Shown: one piece after another, positions 25,496-34,394 of the stretch | Layout: each line of letters starts with the position of its first letter | Numbering within the stretch: the first letter of the stretch is position 1 | NCBI GenBank assembly: GCA_003417655.1 | Contig: QVMW01000001.1 | Location: 310,001-374,000, forward strand | DNA length: 64,000 nt | Reading direction: 5' to 3' | Origin: Rhodobacteraceae bacterium 63075 | GTDB taxonomy: Bacteria; Pseudomonadota; Alphaproteobacteria; Rhodobacterales; Rhodobacteraceae | Program-made: the position numbers and the translations under genes | Notes under the pieces: generated by a model | What the model was told of the DNA's origin: nothing | Databases searched by the model: none | Seen by the model: only the letters and a program-made list of their open reading frames with translations

Positions 25496-26440
25496 ATGTT
25501 GATGCTTGCCGGTGTGATGGGGATGGCGCTCGTGGGGGCGACCGTTTTCATGGGCTTCGATGGCGACGATGAGGACGTCGATGCACCGGCCACGCCCGGT
25601 GAAGACGGCAGCGATAGCTTGCTTGATCCTGATGACGTCGAGGGCGAGATCAGTGAAGGAAGTGATGGGAACGACCTGCTTTCCGGAACGTCAGGCGACG
25701 ACCAGATCAACGGCTATGCGGGCGACGATGAGCTGAGTGGCGGTGCCGGGCGCGATGACCTGCATGGTTCGGACGGCAGCGACACGATCAGCGGCGAGGC
25801 TGGCTCCGATACCTTGCATGGTGGAACCGGGGCGGATTCGCTGCACGGCGGCGAAGACGCTGATGAGCTTTATGGCCATGACGATGATGACACGCTCCAC
25901 GGAGACTCAGGAGACGACACGCTGCAAGGCAGCGCCGGAGATGACTCGTTGCTCGGCGGCGGCGGGAATGACGCCCTGCATGGCGGGCTGGAGCATGACA
26001 GCCTGGAAGGCGGGGCCGGGGAGGACACGTTGTTCGGAGGCTGGGGCCATGACCATCTGGACGGCCGCGAAGAGAATGGCGACGAAACGGATTTCCTGAA
26101 CGGCGGTGGCGGTGACGATACGCTGGTGGCCGGCTCGGGCGATATCCTGACGGCCGGAGCAGGCAGCGATGAGATCGTGGTTGGCGATTGGATCACCGGA
26201 GGCGCTGCGGCGGAAATCCTCGATTACAATGAACAGGAAGACAGGATCGTCATCGTATATGACGATCTAGCGCAGGATGAGCCTGACATCACGCTTGAGC
26301 CAGATGCAGCCGACGAAGATGTCACGCATGTCCTGATTGGCGGCCAATCCATTGCCAGTGTGCATTCGGATATCGGATTGAACCTGGATGATTTACTTGT
26401 CATGACCCAAAGCGACGCAGCCGCGTTCTTTGGATTGTGA
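25496..26440 (+). CDS. RTX (haemolysin-type) calcium-binding repeat protein, membrane-anchored
   Basis: A 314-aa protein from ATG 25496 (GGAG seven bases upstream; an in-frame TTG at 25439 would add 19 residues). A single N-terminal hydrophobic helix (MLMLAGVMGMALVGATVFMG) is followed by an acidic linker. About seventeen nonapeptide repeats of the GGxGxDxLx type follow (about residues 60-215), for example GGAGEDTLFGG and GGGGDDTLVAG. The end (about 215-314) is a non-repetitive domain containing GDWITGG. RTX proteins normally use a C-terminal type I secretion signal. The N-terminal helix here suggests anchoring instead. Confidence 0.82.
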   Translation: MLMLAGVMGMALVGATVFMGFDGDDEDVDAPATPGEDGSDSLLDPDDVEGEISEGSDGNDLLSGTSGDDQINGYAGDDELSGGAGRDDLHGSDGSDTISGEAGSDTLHGGTGADSLHGGEDADELYGHDDDDTLHGDSGDDTLQGSAGDDSLLGGGGNDALHGGLEHDSLEGGAGEDTLFGGWGHDHLDGREENGDETDFLNGGGGDDTLVAGSGDILTAGAGSDEIVVGDWITGGAAAEILDYNEQEDRIVIVYDDLAQDEPDITLEPDAADEDVTHVLIGGQSIASVHSDIGLNLDDLLVMTQSDAAAFFGL

Positions 26441-26603
26441 GCCGCAGCGAGCTATCGCGATCTAGCCGGAAAATAGCACTTTTCATCGCTGAAAAATGCG
26501 CATATATGGCGCCTTTGTCGGGGCACGCGCCCCGGTATCTCTATGGACCTTGCTGGACGACATCCCGGCTTGTGCCCGAACCCCTGACCGAAAGGAGACC
26601 CCG

Positions 26604-26873
26604 ATGTCGATTACTGCGGAAGAGAAAAGCCGTGTCCTGAAAGAGTTCGCGACCAAGGACGGTGACACAGGCTCGCCCGAGGTCCAGATCGCGATCCTGA
26701 CGACGCGGATCAAGACCCTGACAGAGCATTTCAAGACCCACAAGAAGGACAACCACGGCCGCCGTGGTCTTCTCAAGATGGTCGCCCAGCGCCGCAAGCT
26801 GCTCGACTATCTGCGTGGAAAGGACGAGGACCGCTACAAGGACCTCATCAAGAAGCTCGGTATCCGCCGTTAA
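26604..26873 (+). CDS. rpsO: 30S ribosomal protein S15
   Basis: An 89-aa S15. It starts [20 protein letters not shown] at 26604, preceded by a GAAAGGAGACC Shine-Dalgarno. Family hallmarks are [35 protein letters not shown] and LLDYLRGKD. It binds 16S rRNA and nucleates the platform of the 30S subunit. It has its own terminator and is separated from pnp by two inverted genes. Confidence 0.97.
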   Translation: MSITAEEKSRVLKEFATKDGDTGSPEVQIAILTTRIKTLTEHFKTHKKDNHGRRGLLKMVAQRRKLLDYLRGKDEDRYKDLIKKLGIRR

Positions 26874-26896
26874 GGCGTGCGCATATGGAAATCTGG

Positions 26897-26928
26897 AAAG
26901 CCGCGTCCCCGGGTGGGCGCGGCTTTTT
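26897..26928 (+). terminator. Rho-independent terminator of rpsO
   Basis: GCCGCG (26900-26905) pairs with CGCGGC (26918-26923) around a 12-base loop. AAA precedes and five T follow. It lies 24 bases after the rpsO stop. Confidence 0.8.
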
Positions 26929-26947
26929 CTGTCTTTGATGAATTGTC

Positions 26948-27430
26948 TCAGGGCTTGCGCAGGATGATGAGTTCATAGCCCTCGTTGCGGTATTGCGTGA
27001 TTTGCGCGGGCCCGGATGGCGCGACATCGACATAATCTGGAAACGCAGAAGCATCGGTCCCGCGCGCAGCCGCGTGTCCGCCGCAGACATGCACGGGCGT
27101 GCCGCTGTCCGAAAGCGTGCGCGCCTGCTGGCGGATTTTCCCGGCAAGCGGCCCCTCGGCCGTATCTGCAAGGGCAAACTGCTCTGCCCCGTGTGTTACC
27201 ACGGCGATCGGCAGATCGGGAAACCTACCACGCAGATCGGCGGAAATGCGGTTGACCCGCGGCAAGGCCCAGCTCAGAGCATCCGGGTCCCCCTCGACCA
27301 CTTCGATGACCACACCGGCCGGCGGTGTCTTCTTGGCCATGATCCGTTCGAGCCCGTTGGCCGACTCGTTCGACGCCAGGGCAGGACCAGCGATCATAAC
27401 GTATGTGATGAATGCCATGAGCCAACGCAT
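26948..27430 (-). CDS. Exported DsrE-like protein
   Basis: A 160-aa protein from ATG 27430 with a signal peptide (RWLMAFITYVMIAGPALASN). The body has VVIEVVEGDPDALSWALPRV, LPIAVVTHGAEQFALADTAE, ARTLSDSGTPVHVCGGHAAA and YVDVAPSGPAQITQYRNEGY. This is the order and spacing of DsrE/YchN-type proteins, including a single Cys in HVCGGHA at the position used for sulfur handling in some family members. A periplasmic location is likely. The sulfur role is family-based. Confidence 0.75.
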   Translation of the reverse strand: MRWLMAFITYVMIAGPALASNESANGLERIMAKKTPPAGVVIEVVEGDPDALSWALPRVNRISADLRGRFPDLPIAVVTHGAEQFALADTAEGPLAGKIRQQARTLSDSGTPVHVCGGHAAARGTDASAFPDYVDVAPSGPAQITQYRNEGYELIILRKP

Positions 27431-27488
27431 GAACGATATTTTAGGCCGAGCCCGTGATCGCGGCAAGAAGCGTCACATCACGTTTGCA

Positions 27489-28178
27489 TCAGCGTGTGCT
27501 GTCGGCGCGTTTGATGACCTTGGCGACCTGCTGGCCGATGATGCTGCTTGCCTTGCGCGACGGGTGAATCATGTCGGCACCGTGAAATGACCGGTCGCCC
27601 ATGGGGACGAGGTCAGCGATGGAGTGGAAATACACCCCCGGGTCCTGCTCGGCGAGTTTCGCAAGGCGGGCCTCGAAGGCCTCGGCCTCGTTCTTACACG
27701 CTTCTATCGGGGAGTCGGCACCCGGGCTGCGCAGATACCCGAGATAGAGGACGCGCGCGCCCTGGCTTCTGATCCGCTGAACGAGGTCCACGAGCTCACC
27801 GCGCCCTGCATCGGGTGTGATCATGCTTGTCATGCGACGTTCACAACGGTTGCACCCGCAGCCCAGCCAGAGATCATTGCCACCCCCCGTGATGATGACC
27901 CAATCGACACTGTCCCCGCGATACTGGCTAGAGATCTTCATTCCGAGCGAGCCCGATATGGGCAGGCGATAGATTATCCTTGCGCCCGAAATGGACCTGT
28001 TCTCGACGGGTTCTTGAAGCTCTCTTGCAACGATGTCGGCAATCGAGGAATCCGAGCCGCGATGCCAGGCCATGAGGCTGTCGCCGATGGCAAGGATGCG
28101 CGCGTCCTTCGCATTGGCAGTGCCGGGCAGGGCGGCAAGCATTGTGAGCGCAATCAGGGCTTTCGCGTATCGCAACAT
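27489..28178 (-). CDS. Secreted SGNH/GDSL hydrolase
   Basis: A 229-aa protein from ATG 28178 with a signal peptide (LRYAKALIALTMLAALPGTANA). It has block I ILAIGDSLMAWHRG with the catalytic Ser, block III GGGNDLW, and block V DMIHPSRKA with the Asp-x-x-His pair. SGNH enzymes cleave or transfer acyl/acetyl esters. An unusual Cys-rich stretch GCGCNRCERR follows GGGNDLWL. It lies head-to-head with pnp and upstream of the DsrE-like gene on the same strand (58-bp gap). Confidence 0.82.
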   Translation of the reverse strand: MLRYAKALIALTMLAALPGTANAKDARILAIGDSLMAWHRGSDSSIADIVARELQEPVENRSISGARIIYRLPISGSLGMKISSQYRGDSVDWVIITGGGNDLWLGCGCNRCERRMTSMITPDAGRGELVDLVQRIRSQGARVLYLGYLRSPGADSPIEACKNEAEAFEARLAKLAEQDPGVYFHSIADLVPMGDRSFHGADMIHPSRKASSIIGQQVAKVIKRADSTR

Positions 28179-28480
28179 GTTTCTCAAACTCTCCTAGGCT
28201 CCGGGCAGTCTGTTGAAGTTGAACACGGAAATCTACCGCCGGGTTGAAAACAGAGTGTTCACTTGCCGGATCGCTTGCAAGAGCGCAACGGCTCCGTTTG
28301 TCATGGAAGGCGATAACGCTTTCAAATGGCGCAAAACTCATGTATCCCGCGCGCATCTGAGACGTTGCGCCCTGGCCCCGGCGCTCGAAGACAGGATGTA
28401 AGGGGCCGGCGGCAATGGGGCCGTCATGCAAACAGGAGACACGGGATACGCCCGTGAGCGCTCCGATACAGGAAACGATG
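28179..28480. other. Divergent spacer between the SGNH hydrolase gene and pnp
   Basis: About 300 bp without a convincing coding frame. It must hold the promoters of both flanking genes and the pnp leader. I see no strong hairpin of a known leader RNA. AGGA at 28470-28473 serves pnp. Confidence 0.5.
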
Positions 28481-30631
28481 ATGTTCAATATTACGAAGAA
28501 AGAAATGGAGTGGGGCGAAGAAACCCTCACTCTGGAAACGGGCAAGGTTGCCCGCCAGGCGGACGGGTCCGTCATTGCAACACTCGGCGAGACATCGGTC
28601 ATGGCCAATGTCACCTTCGCCAAACAGCCGAAACCGGGGCAGGATTTCTTCCCGCTGACGGTTCACTACCAGGAAAAATACTATGCCGCGGGCAAGGTGC
28701 CCGGCGGGTTCTTCAAGCGCGAGGCGCGCCCGACCGAGAAAGAGACGCTGACAGCGCGCCTGATCGACCGTCCGATCCGCCCGCTGTTCGTGGATGGCTT
28801 CAAGCACGAAGTGCTCGTCATGTGCACGGTTCTGAGCCATGACCTCGTGAATGACCCCGACATGGTCGCCATGATCGCCGCGTCGGCTGCGCTGACAATC
28901 TCGGGCGCGCCCTTCATGGGCCCGATCGCAGGCTGCCGCGTGGGTTATGAGGATGGCGATTACATCCTGAACCCCACTGTCGATGACATGCACGACCTGC
29001 GCAGCAATCCCGATCAGCGGCTCGACCTCGTTGTCGCCGGCACGAAAGATGCCGTGATGATGGTTGAATCGGAAGCCTATGAGCTGACCGAGGAAGAGAT
29101 GCTTGGCGCGGTGAACTTCGCGCATGAGCAGATCCAGCCGGTGATCGACCTGATCATCTCGCTGGCCGAGGACGCGGCGAAGGAGCCCTTCGACTTCCAG
29201 CCGCCTGAATACACCGAGCTCTATGACGCGGTGAAAGCGGCGGGCGAAGACGCGATGCGCAAGGCCTTTGCCATCAACGACAAGCAGGAGCGCACGACGG
29301 CTGTCTCCGAGGCGCGTGAGGCGATCAAGGCGGCTCTCACCGAAGATCAGCTCGAAGATGCCAACCTCGGCTCGGCGATGAAAAAGCTCGAAGCCAGCAT
29401 CCTGCGCGGTGATGTCGTCAAGACGGGCAAGCGGATCGACGGGCGCGGCCTTGACGAGGTGCGCGACATCGTCTGCGAGACGGGCCTTCTGCCCCGCACG
29501 CACGGCTCGGCGCTTTTCACACGCGGCGAGACGCAGGGCCTCGTGGTCACGACGCTCGGCACCGGCGATGACGAACAGTTCATCGACGCGCTGCACGGGA
29601 ACTTCAAATCCAACTTCCTGCTGCACTACAATTTCCCGCCCTACTCGGTCGGTGAAGCGGGGCGTGTCGGCCCTCCGGGACGTCGCGAGATCGGCCATGG
29701 CAAGCTTGCCTGGCGCGCGCTTCAGGCTGTCCTGCCGGCGGCGACGGACTTCCCCTACACGGTGCGTCTTGTCTCCGAGATCACCGAGTCGAACGGCTCG
29801 TCCTCCATGGCTTCGGTCTGCGGCGGTTCGCTGTCGATGATGGACGCGGGCGTTCCGCTCAAGTCGGCCGTGGCCGGCGTTGCTATGGGGCTGATCCTCG
29901 AGGATGACGGCTCCTACGCCGTTCTGACCGACATCCTTGGCGACGAGGACCACCTCGGAGACATGGACTTCAAGGTTGCCGGCACGGAAAACGGCATCAC
30001 GTCGCTCCAGATGGACATCAAGGTGGCCGGCATTACGCCGGAGATCATGCAGAAGGCCCTCGCCCAGGCGAAGGACGGCCGGATGCACATCCTTGGCGAG
30101 ATGAACAATGCGCTTTCGGGCGCGAGCGACTTCTCGGTCCATGCGCCGCGCATCGAGACGATGCAGGTCCCGACCGACAAGATCCGTGAAGTGATCGGCC
30201 AGGGCGGCAAGGTGATCCGCGAGATCGTGGAAACCTCCGGCGCCAAGGTCGACATCAACGACGAAGGCATTATCAAGATCGCCAGCCCGAACGGCGACGC
30301 CATCCAGAAGGCCTATGACATGATCCATTCGATCGTGGCTGAGCCGGAAGAAGGCTCTGTTTACAAAGGCAAGGTCGTCAAGATCGTCGACTTCGGCGCC
30401 TTCGTGAACTTCTTCGGCAAGCGCGATGGTCTCGTGCATGTCAGCCAGATCGAGAACCGCCGCCTGAACCATCCTTCGGATGTTCTCAAGGAAGGTCAGG
30501 ATGTCTGGGTGAAGCTGCTGGGTTTCGATGATCGCGGCAAGGTGCGCCTGGCGATGAAGATGGTCGATCAGGAAACCGGCGAAGAGCAAAAGCCCGAATC
30601 CAAGAAAAAGGGTGGTGACGAGGAGGAATGA
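28481..30631 (+). CDS. pnp: Polyribonucleotide nucleotidyltransferase (PNPase)
   Basis: A 716-aa PNPase from ATG 28481 (AGGA seven bases upstream; an ATG one codon earlier is closer than ideal). There are two RNase PH domains; the first has [12 protein letters not shown] and the second [20 protein letters not shown] and the [20 protein letters not shown] active-site block. These are followed by a KH domain ([17 protein letters not shown]) and an S1 domain ([19 protein letters not shown]). It degrades mRNA 3'-5' phosphorolytically in the degradosome. The acidic/lysine-rich tail is normal. Confidence 0.97.
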   Translation: MFNITKKEMEWGEETLTLETGKVARQADGSVIATLGETSVMANVTFAKQPKPGQDFFPLTVHYQEKYYAAGKVPGGFFKREARPTEKETLTARLIDRPIRPLFVDGFKHEVLVMCTVLSHDLVNDPDMVAMIAASAALTISGAPFMGPIAGCRVGYEDGDYILNPTVDDMHDLRSNPDQRLDLVVAGTKDAVMMVESEAYELTEEEMLGAVNFAHEQIQPVIDLIISLAEDAAKEPFDFQPPEYTELYDAVKAAGEDAMRKAFAINDKQERTTAVSEAREAIKAALTEDQLEDANLGSAMKKLEASILRGDVVKTGKRIDGRGLDEVRDIVCETGLLPRTHGSALFTRGETQGLVVTTLGTGDDEQFIDALHGNFKSNFLLHYNFPPYSVGEAGRVGPPGRREIGHGKLAWRALQAVLPAATDFPYTVRLVSEITESNGSSSMASVCGGSLSMMDAGVPLKSAVAGVAMGLILEDDGSYAVLTDILGDEDHLGDMDFKVAGTENGITSLQMDIKVAGITPEIMQKALAQAKDGRMHILGEMNNALSGASDFSVHAPRIETMQVPTDKIREVIGQGGKVIREIVETSGAKVDINDEGIIKIASPNGDAIQKAYDMIHSIVAEPEEGSVYKGKVVKIVDFGAFVNFFGKRDGLVHVSQIENRRLNHPSDVLKEGQDVWVKLLGFDDRGKVRLAMKMVDQETGEEQKPESKKKGGDEEE

Positions 30632-30654
30632 TCCTCGAGCTCCTTTGACAAAGG

Positions 30655-30683
30655 AAAGGCCCGCTCATGCAGCGGGCCTTTTT
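30655..30683 (+). terminator. Rho-independent terminator of pnp
   Basis: GGCCCGCT (30658-30665) pairs with AGCGGGCC (30671-30678) around CATGC and is followed by five T. It lies 24 bases after the stop. Confidence 0.88.
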
Positions 30684-30689
30684 GTGCGA

Positions 30690-30736
30690 GTAAGATTTTT
30701 CGAAAAATCTTACCAAGAAAATTCGAATTTTCTTGG
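30690..30736. repeat. Pair of abutting perfect palindromes (TTCGAA-centred)
   Basis: The first palindrome covers 30690-30713 (arm GTAAGATTTTTC, 24 bp perfect). The second covers 30713-30736 (arm CCAAGAAAATTC, 24 bp perfect). They share one base and lie just past the pnp terminator, before the 3' end of the convergent aspartoacylase-like gene. The same design recurs at 34158, 34345 and 58656 with other arm sequences. Confidence 0.85.
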
Positions 30737-30761
30737 TCCCAACGGCCTCTCCCGAGGCGCT

Positions 30762-31796
30762 CTAGATGATCTCGTCTTCGTCGAAGAGCGCTGGCGCATC
30801 GCGATGCGCTGAGACTTCACGCACGGCTTCGGTATCCGAGGCTTCAAGTTCGGCGATATGGAATATCGCGTCGCCCTCGTTGACCAGCGGCATGCAGGTG
30901 CGCCCGATGATCAGCCCCGAGGTTTCGGCGATGATCTCGGCTTCGGACTCTCCCAGCGGGTCGGCGATCATGCCGAGACTCTCCCCCGCGCTCACCATGT
31001 CTCCCAAACCCTTGTAGGCACGCATGAGCCCGCCGATGGATGCGCGCTCCCAGCTTGAATCCGTGGCCATGAGCGTGCTGGCCCGCGCCTTCGGGATGGA
31101 TTTCTTGGGCAGCATTCCAAGAGCGTGAAGCGCCCGCAGAATACCGGAGACGCCCGAGCGGACCACGAATTCGTCAAAGCGCAATCCTTCGCCGCCCTCG
31201 AAGAGCAGAACATCGACGCCAACTTCCTCGGCGGCCGCCCTGAGAGAGCCATCGCGTAGTTTCGATGGCAACATGACCGGCGCGGCAAAGGCCTCGCCGA
31301 GGGTGCGCAGGCGCGGATTGTCGGGCGTGAGCCTGATCTGTGGCAGGTTGGAACGGGGGATGGCGGCAGAGTGCAGGTCGATTCCGAGATCGGACCGGCC
31401 CACAACCTCCCTCATGAAGATGTCGGCCAGCCGGGAAGCCAATGAGCCATGTTCCATGCCCGGAAAGCTGCGGTTGAGATCGCGCCGGTCGGGCAGGTAG
31501 CGAGACCGGTTGAGAAAGCCGAAACTGTTGACGATGGGCACGCAGATGAGCGTGCCCGAGAGCCGCGAGACGGGCTTGGCCTTGAGCAGGCGCCGGACGA
31601 TCTCCACACCGACGATCTCGTCGCCGTGAATCGCTGCGGAGATGAAGACAACCGGCCCCGGCTTCTTGCCGTGGACGACGTGGGCCGACATGTTGACAGC
31701 CGTATGATCGGGAAGCTGGCTGACAGGCAGCTCGACGGTTTGCCGCGTTCCGGGGGCGACTCGAGCGTTGCCGATTTCGAATGGATCACGTTTCAA
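30762..31796 (-). CDS. Succinylglutamate desuccinylase/aspartoacylase family protein
   Basis: A 344-aa zinc carboxypeptidase-fold protein. The metal-binding pattern AAIHGDEIVG gives His and Glu, and GIDLHSA the second His. CVPIVNSFGFLNRSRYLPD and DLNRSFPG are family-typical. The C-terminal 90 residues form a lipoyl-like beta domain (YKGLGDMVSAGESLGMIADP). The start is a TTG at 31796; an in-frame TGA lies two codons upstream, so it cannot be longer. The reaction (amide hydrolysis of an N-acyl amino acid or related molecule) is generic. Confidence 0.85.
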   Translation of the reverse strand: MKRDPFEIGNARVAPGTRQTVELPVSQLPDHTAVNMSAHVVHGKKPGPVVFISAAIHGDEIVGVEIVRRLLKAKPVSRLSGTLICVPIVNSFGFLNRSRYLPDRRDLNRSFPGMEHGSLASRLADIFMREVVGRSDLGIDLHSAAIPRSNLPQIRLTPDNPRLRTLGEAFAAPVMLPSKLRDGSLRAAAEEVGVDVLLFEGGEGLRFDEFVVRSGVSGILRALHALGMLPKKSIPKARASTLMATDSSWERASIGGLMRAYKGLGDMVSAGESLGMIADPLGESEAEIIAETSGLIIGRTCMPLVNEGDAIFHIAELEASDTEAVREVSAHRDAPALFDEDEII

Positions 31797-31866
31797 TCTT
31801 CAAAGCCTTCATCTGGATCTTCATGGCTCTTATCATGCGCGATCGTGGGCGTCATCGGCCCAAATG

Positions 31867-31893
31867 AAAAGGCCGCGAGCACTGCCCGCGGCC
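31867..31893 (-). terminator. Rho-independent terminator of the peroxiredoxin gene
   Basis: On the minus strand GGCCGCG and CGCGGCC (7-bp arms at 31887-31893 and 31871-31877) enclose nine bases, followed by TTTT. It lies 29 bases after the stop. Confidence 0.8.
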
Positions 31894-31921
31894 TCCAGGG
31901 TCAGCTATTCCGGAGCCCGGC

Positions 31922-32575
31922 TTACGCGGGCGCTTTTGTCCGGCGCAGGTAGGGAAAGACCGTCTCGAACTCGCCGAACTTGGCCTTGGCGTCCTCGTCG
32001 GACAGCGTGGTCGGGATGATCACGTCCTGGCCGTTGGTCCAGTCGGCAGGTGTGGCGACGCCCTTGCCATTGGCCATTTGCAGCCCGTCGAGCGCGCGCA
32101 GAACCTCGGCGAAGTTGCGGCCGACATTCATCGGGTAGGTCATGGACAGCTTGAGCTGCTTGTCAGGCCCGATGATGAAGACCGAGCGCACCGACGCGCT
32201 GTCGGCGGCTGTGCGCCCATCGGGGAGGTAGGCCTCAGCAGGCAGCATGTCGAAGGCCTTGGAGACGGCGAGGTCTTCGTCGGCGATGATCGGGAAGGCG
32301 GCTTTCGCGCCGGCGAAGCTCTCGATGTCCTTCTTCCATTCCACATGCTCATCGGCGCTGTCGACGGACAGGCCGATCACTTTCGCACCGCGCTTCTCCC
32401 ACTCGTCAGCAAGCTGCGAGACCGCGCCGAATTCCGTCGTGCAGACGGGCGTGAAGTCCTTCGGGTGCGAAAAGAGAATGGCCCAGCTGTCGCCGATCCA
32501 GTCGTGAAAGCTGATCTCCCCCTGGTCTGTCTTGGCTTTGAAATCAGGGACGGTTTCGTTGATGCGCAGGCCCAT
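31922..32575 (-). CDS. 1-Cys peroxiredoxin (Prx6 type)
   Basis: A 217-aa peroxiredoxin. The peroxidatic Cys45 lies in HPKDFTPVCTTEFG. It is the only cysteine in the protein, so there is no resolving residue and reduction must come from an outside thiol. The long C-terminal arm (GVATPADWTNGQDVIIPTTL) identifies the Prx6 branch. It reduces H2O2 and lipid hydroperoxides. AAGGAG precedes the ATG. The divergent spacer to the aldehyde dehydrogenase holds ATTCC-N6-GGAAT (32601-32616), a weak operator candidate. Confidence 0.93.
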   Translation of the reverse strand: MGLRINETVPDFKAKTDQGEISFHDWIGDSWAILFSHPKDFTPVCTTEFGAVSQLADEWEKRGAKVIGLSVDSADEHVEWKKDIESFAGAKAAFPIIADEDLAVSKAFDMLPAEAYLPDGRTAADSASVRSVFIIGPDKQLKLSMTYPMNVGRNFAEVLRALDGLQMANGKGVATPADWTNGQDVIIPTTLSDEDAKAKFGEFETVFPYLRRTKAPA

Positions 32576-32710
32576 GTCTGGTCTCCTTTTTTGCGTTTAA
32601 ATTCCGAATCTGGAATGTATATATGACCGTCTGGCACGATGTTAAAGGGGGTGCTTGCAGCCACGTCGGGAGGGTGACAAAGTGCCACAAACCTTGAACG
32701 GGAGAAAGAC

Positions 32711-34156
32711 ATGATCGAGAAACGGCAGTTCTATATCAACGGCAAGTGGACAGACCCGAAAGAGGGGAAAGATCACCAGGTGATCGACCCTTCGACAGAG
32801 GAGGCCTTCGCTGTTATTTCACTGGGCGGACAGGCCGACACGGACGCGGCCGTCGCGGCGGCGAAGGCGGCGCTGCCGGGCTGGATGGCGACGCCCGTCG
32901 AGGAGCGGATCGCCTGTGTCGAAAGGCTGATCGAGGCCTACCAGAGTCGCGGTGAGGAGATGGGCGAGACCATCAGCCGCGAAATGGGCGCGCCCATCGA
33001 CATGGCCAAGACACAGCAGGTCGGCGCCGGTATCTTCCACCTCAAGAATTTCGTGCGCGCGGCGAAGAACTTTGAGTTCGAGCGTCCGCTCGGGGACCAT
33101 GCGCCGAACGACAGGATCATCCACGAGGCGGTTGGCGTAGCCGCGCTCATAACCCCTTGGAACTGGCCGATGAATCAGGTCACTCTCAAGGTCGGCGCGG
33201 CGGCCGTGGCGGGCTGCACCATGGTGCTCAAGCCTTCCGAAGAGACGCCACTCGACGCGATGCACTTTGCCGAGATGATGGATGAGGCGGGCTTCCCGAA
33301 AGGCGTGTTCAACCTCGTCAACGGCGACGGCGCGGGCGTGGGCAGCCAGCTTTCGGCGCATGAAGATGTGGACATGGTCAGCTTCACGGGCTCGACGCGC
33401 GCGGGCAAGCTCATCTCGAAATCGGCAGCCGACACGCTCAAGCGCGTGCATCTCGAGTTGGGTGGCAAAGGTGCCAACGTGATCTTCGCCGATGCGGATG
33501 AGAAGGCCGTGAAGCGCGGCGTGCTGCACATGATGAACAACACCGGCCAGAGCTGCAACGCGCCGAGCCGGATGCTGGTGCAGCGGGAGGTCTATGACGA
33601 TGTCGTGGACGAGGCGACAGCCGTGGCGGGCAAGCTCTCCGTCGGACCTGCCAGCGAAGAAGGCCGGCATATCGGCCCGGTTGTCAACGAGACACAATGG
33701 CATAAGATTCAAGACCTTATCCAGAAGGGCATCGACGAAGGCGCACGGCTTGTCGCGGGCGGGACCGGGCGGCCCGAGGGTCTGAACAAGGGCTACTACG
33801 TGCGGCCCACGGTCTTTGCCGACGTGACCCCTGACATGACGATCGCGCGGGAGGAGATCTTCGGGCCGGTGTTGTCGATCACGCCCTTCGAGACCGAGCA
33901 AGAGGCGATCGAGATCACCAATGACACACCCTACGGGCTGACGAATTACGTGCAGACGCAAGACGGCGCGCGGCTCAATCGGATGGCGCGGAGCCTGCGT
34001 TCGGGAATGGTCGAGATGAACGGCCAGTCGCGCGGTGCGGGGGCCCCGTTCGGCGGCATGAAACAGTCCGGCAACGGGCGCGAAGGCGGCGTCTGGGGCA
34101 TCGAGGACTTCCTCGAGGTCAAGGCGGTTGCCGGCTGGTCGAACGAGGCGGGCTGA
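32711..34156 (+). CDS. NAD(P)-dependent aldehyde dehydrogenase
   Basis: A 481-aa ALDH superfamily member. Signatures are ALITPWNWPMNQVTLKVGAA, FTGSTRAGKLISKSAADTLK, the general-base LELGGKGANVIFADAD and the catalytic Cys282 in NTGQSCNAPSRMLV. APFGGMKQSGNGREGGVWGI closes the C-terminal domain. GGGAGAAAG precedes the ATG. It oxidises an aldehyde to the acid; the substrate is not predictable. It is probably monocistronic and is followed by hairpin repeats. Confidence 0.93.
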   Translation: MIEKRQFYINGKWTDPKEGKDHQVIDPSTEEAFAVISLGGQADTDAAVAAAKAALPGWMATPVEERIACVERLIEAYQSRGEEMGETISREMGAPIDMAKTQQVGAGIFHLKNFVRAAKNFEFERPLGDHAPNDRIIHEAVGVAALITPWNWPMNQVTLKVGAAAVAGCTMVLKPSEETPLDAMHFAEMMDEAGFPKGVFNLVNGDGAGVGSQLSAHEDVDMVSFTGSTRAGKLISKSAADTLKRVHLELGGKGANVIFADADEKAVKRGVLHMMNNTGQSCNAPSRMLVQREVYDDVVDEATAVAGKLSVGPASEEGRHIGPVVNETQWHKIQDLIQKGIDEGARLVAGGTGRPEGLNKGYYVRPTVFADVTPDMTIAREEIFGPVLSITPFETEQEAIEITNDTPYGLTNYVQTQDGARLNRMARSLRSGMVEMNGQSRGAGAPFGGMKQSGNGREGGVWGIEDFLEVKAVAGWSNEAG

Positions 34157-34157
34157 G

Positions 34158-34203
34158 CCGGAATTTTCGAAAATTCCGGTCCGTTTTCTTCGAAAGAAAA
34201 CGG
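34158..34203. repeat. Pair of TTCGAA-centred palindromes after the aldehyde dehydrogenase
   Basis: 34158-34179 is a perfect 22-bp palindrome (arm CCGGAATTTTC). 34181-34203 has 10-bp arms CCGTTTTCTT and AAGAAAACGG around CGA. They begin two bases after the stop. The same two arm sequences occur in opposite order at 58656-58702. Confidence 0.85.
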
Positions 34204-34217
34204 CTGCGCGCGGTGGG

Positions 34218-34292
34218 GTTAACGCGTTAACACATGCCGGCATCAGGGGGGTGACATTCCGTACACCCCCCTAGTACACCCCTCCTGTACAC
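34218..34292. repeat. Palindrome plus three direct repeats with 13-bp period
   Basis: GTTAACGCGTTAAC (34218-34231) is a perfect palindrome. GTACAC then occurs at 34261, 34274 and 34287, exactly 13 bases apart, each followed by a C-rich run. GGGTTAACGCG returns at 34323. No ORF is credible here. A protein-binding array is possible. Confidence 0.7.
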
Positions 34293-34344
34293 GCCCGGCG
34301 CATTAACTTTTGGTCACAAAACGGGTTAACGCGCCGCGCGGTGC

Positions 34345-34389
34345 CAAATTTCTTCGAAGAAATTTGCCAAGAATTTTCGAAAATTCTTG
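34345..34389. repeat. Pair of TTCGAA-centred palindromes before the rluA-like gene
   Basis: 34345-34366 (arm CAAATTTCTTC) and 34368-34389 (arm CAAGAATTTTC) are each perfect 22-bp palindromes one base apart. They lie immediately after the 3' end of the minus-strand pseudouridine synthase gene. Confidence 0.85.
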
Positions 34390-34394
34390 CGCGC

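Noticed and set aside
25650..26080. Tandem DNA repetitiveness suggesting a CRISPR or minisatellite
   Set aside because: The periodicity is that of degenerate 27-base codons for RTX nonapeptides; there are no identical direct repeats with unique spacers.
28424..30589. A 721-aa open frame antisense to pnp
   Set aside because: It is the complement of a fully conserved PNPase gene; long antisense frames are expected in GC-rich DNA with strong third-position GC. No motif is recognisable in it.
34261..34292. GTACAC repeats as a small CRISPR or plasmid origin
   Set aside because: Only three 6-bp units with a C-rich spacer; no rep or cas gene. Kept as an unexplained array instead.
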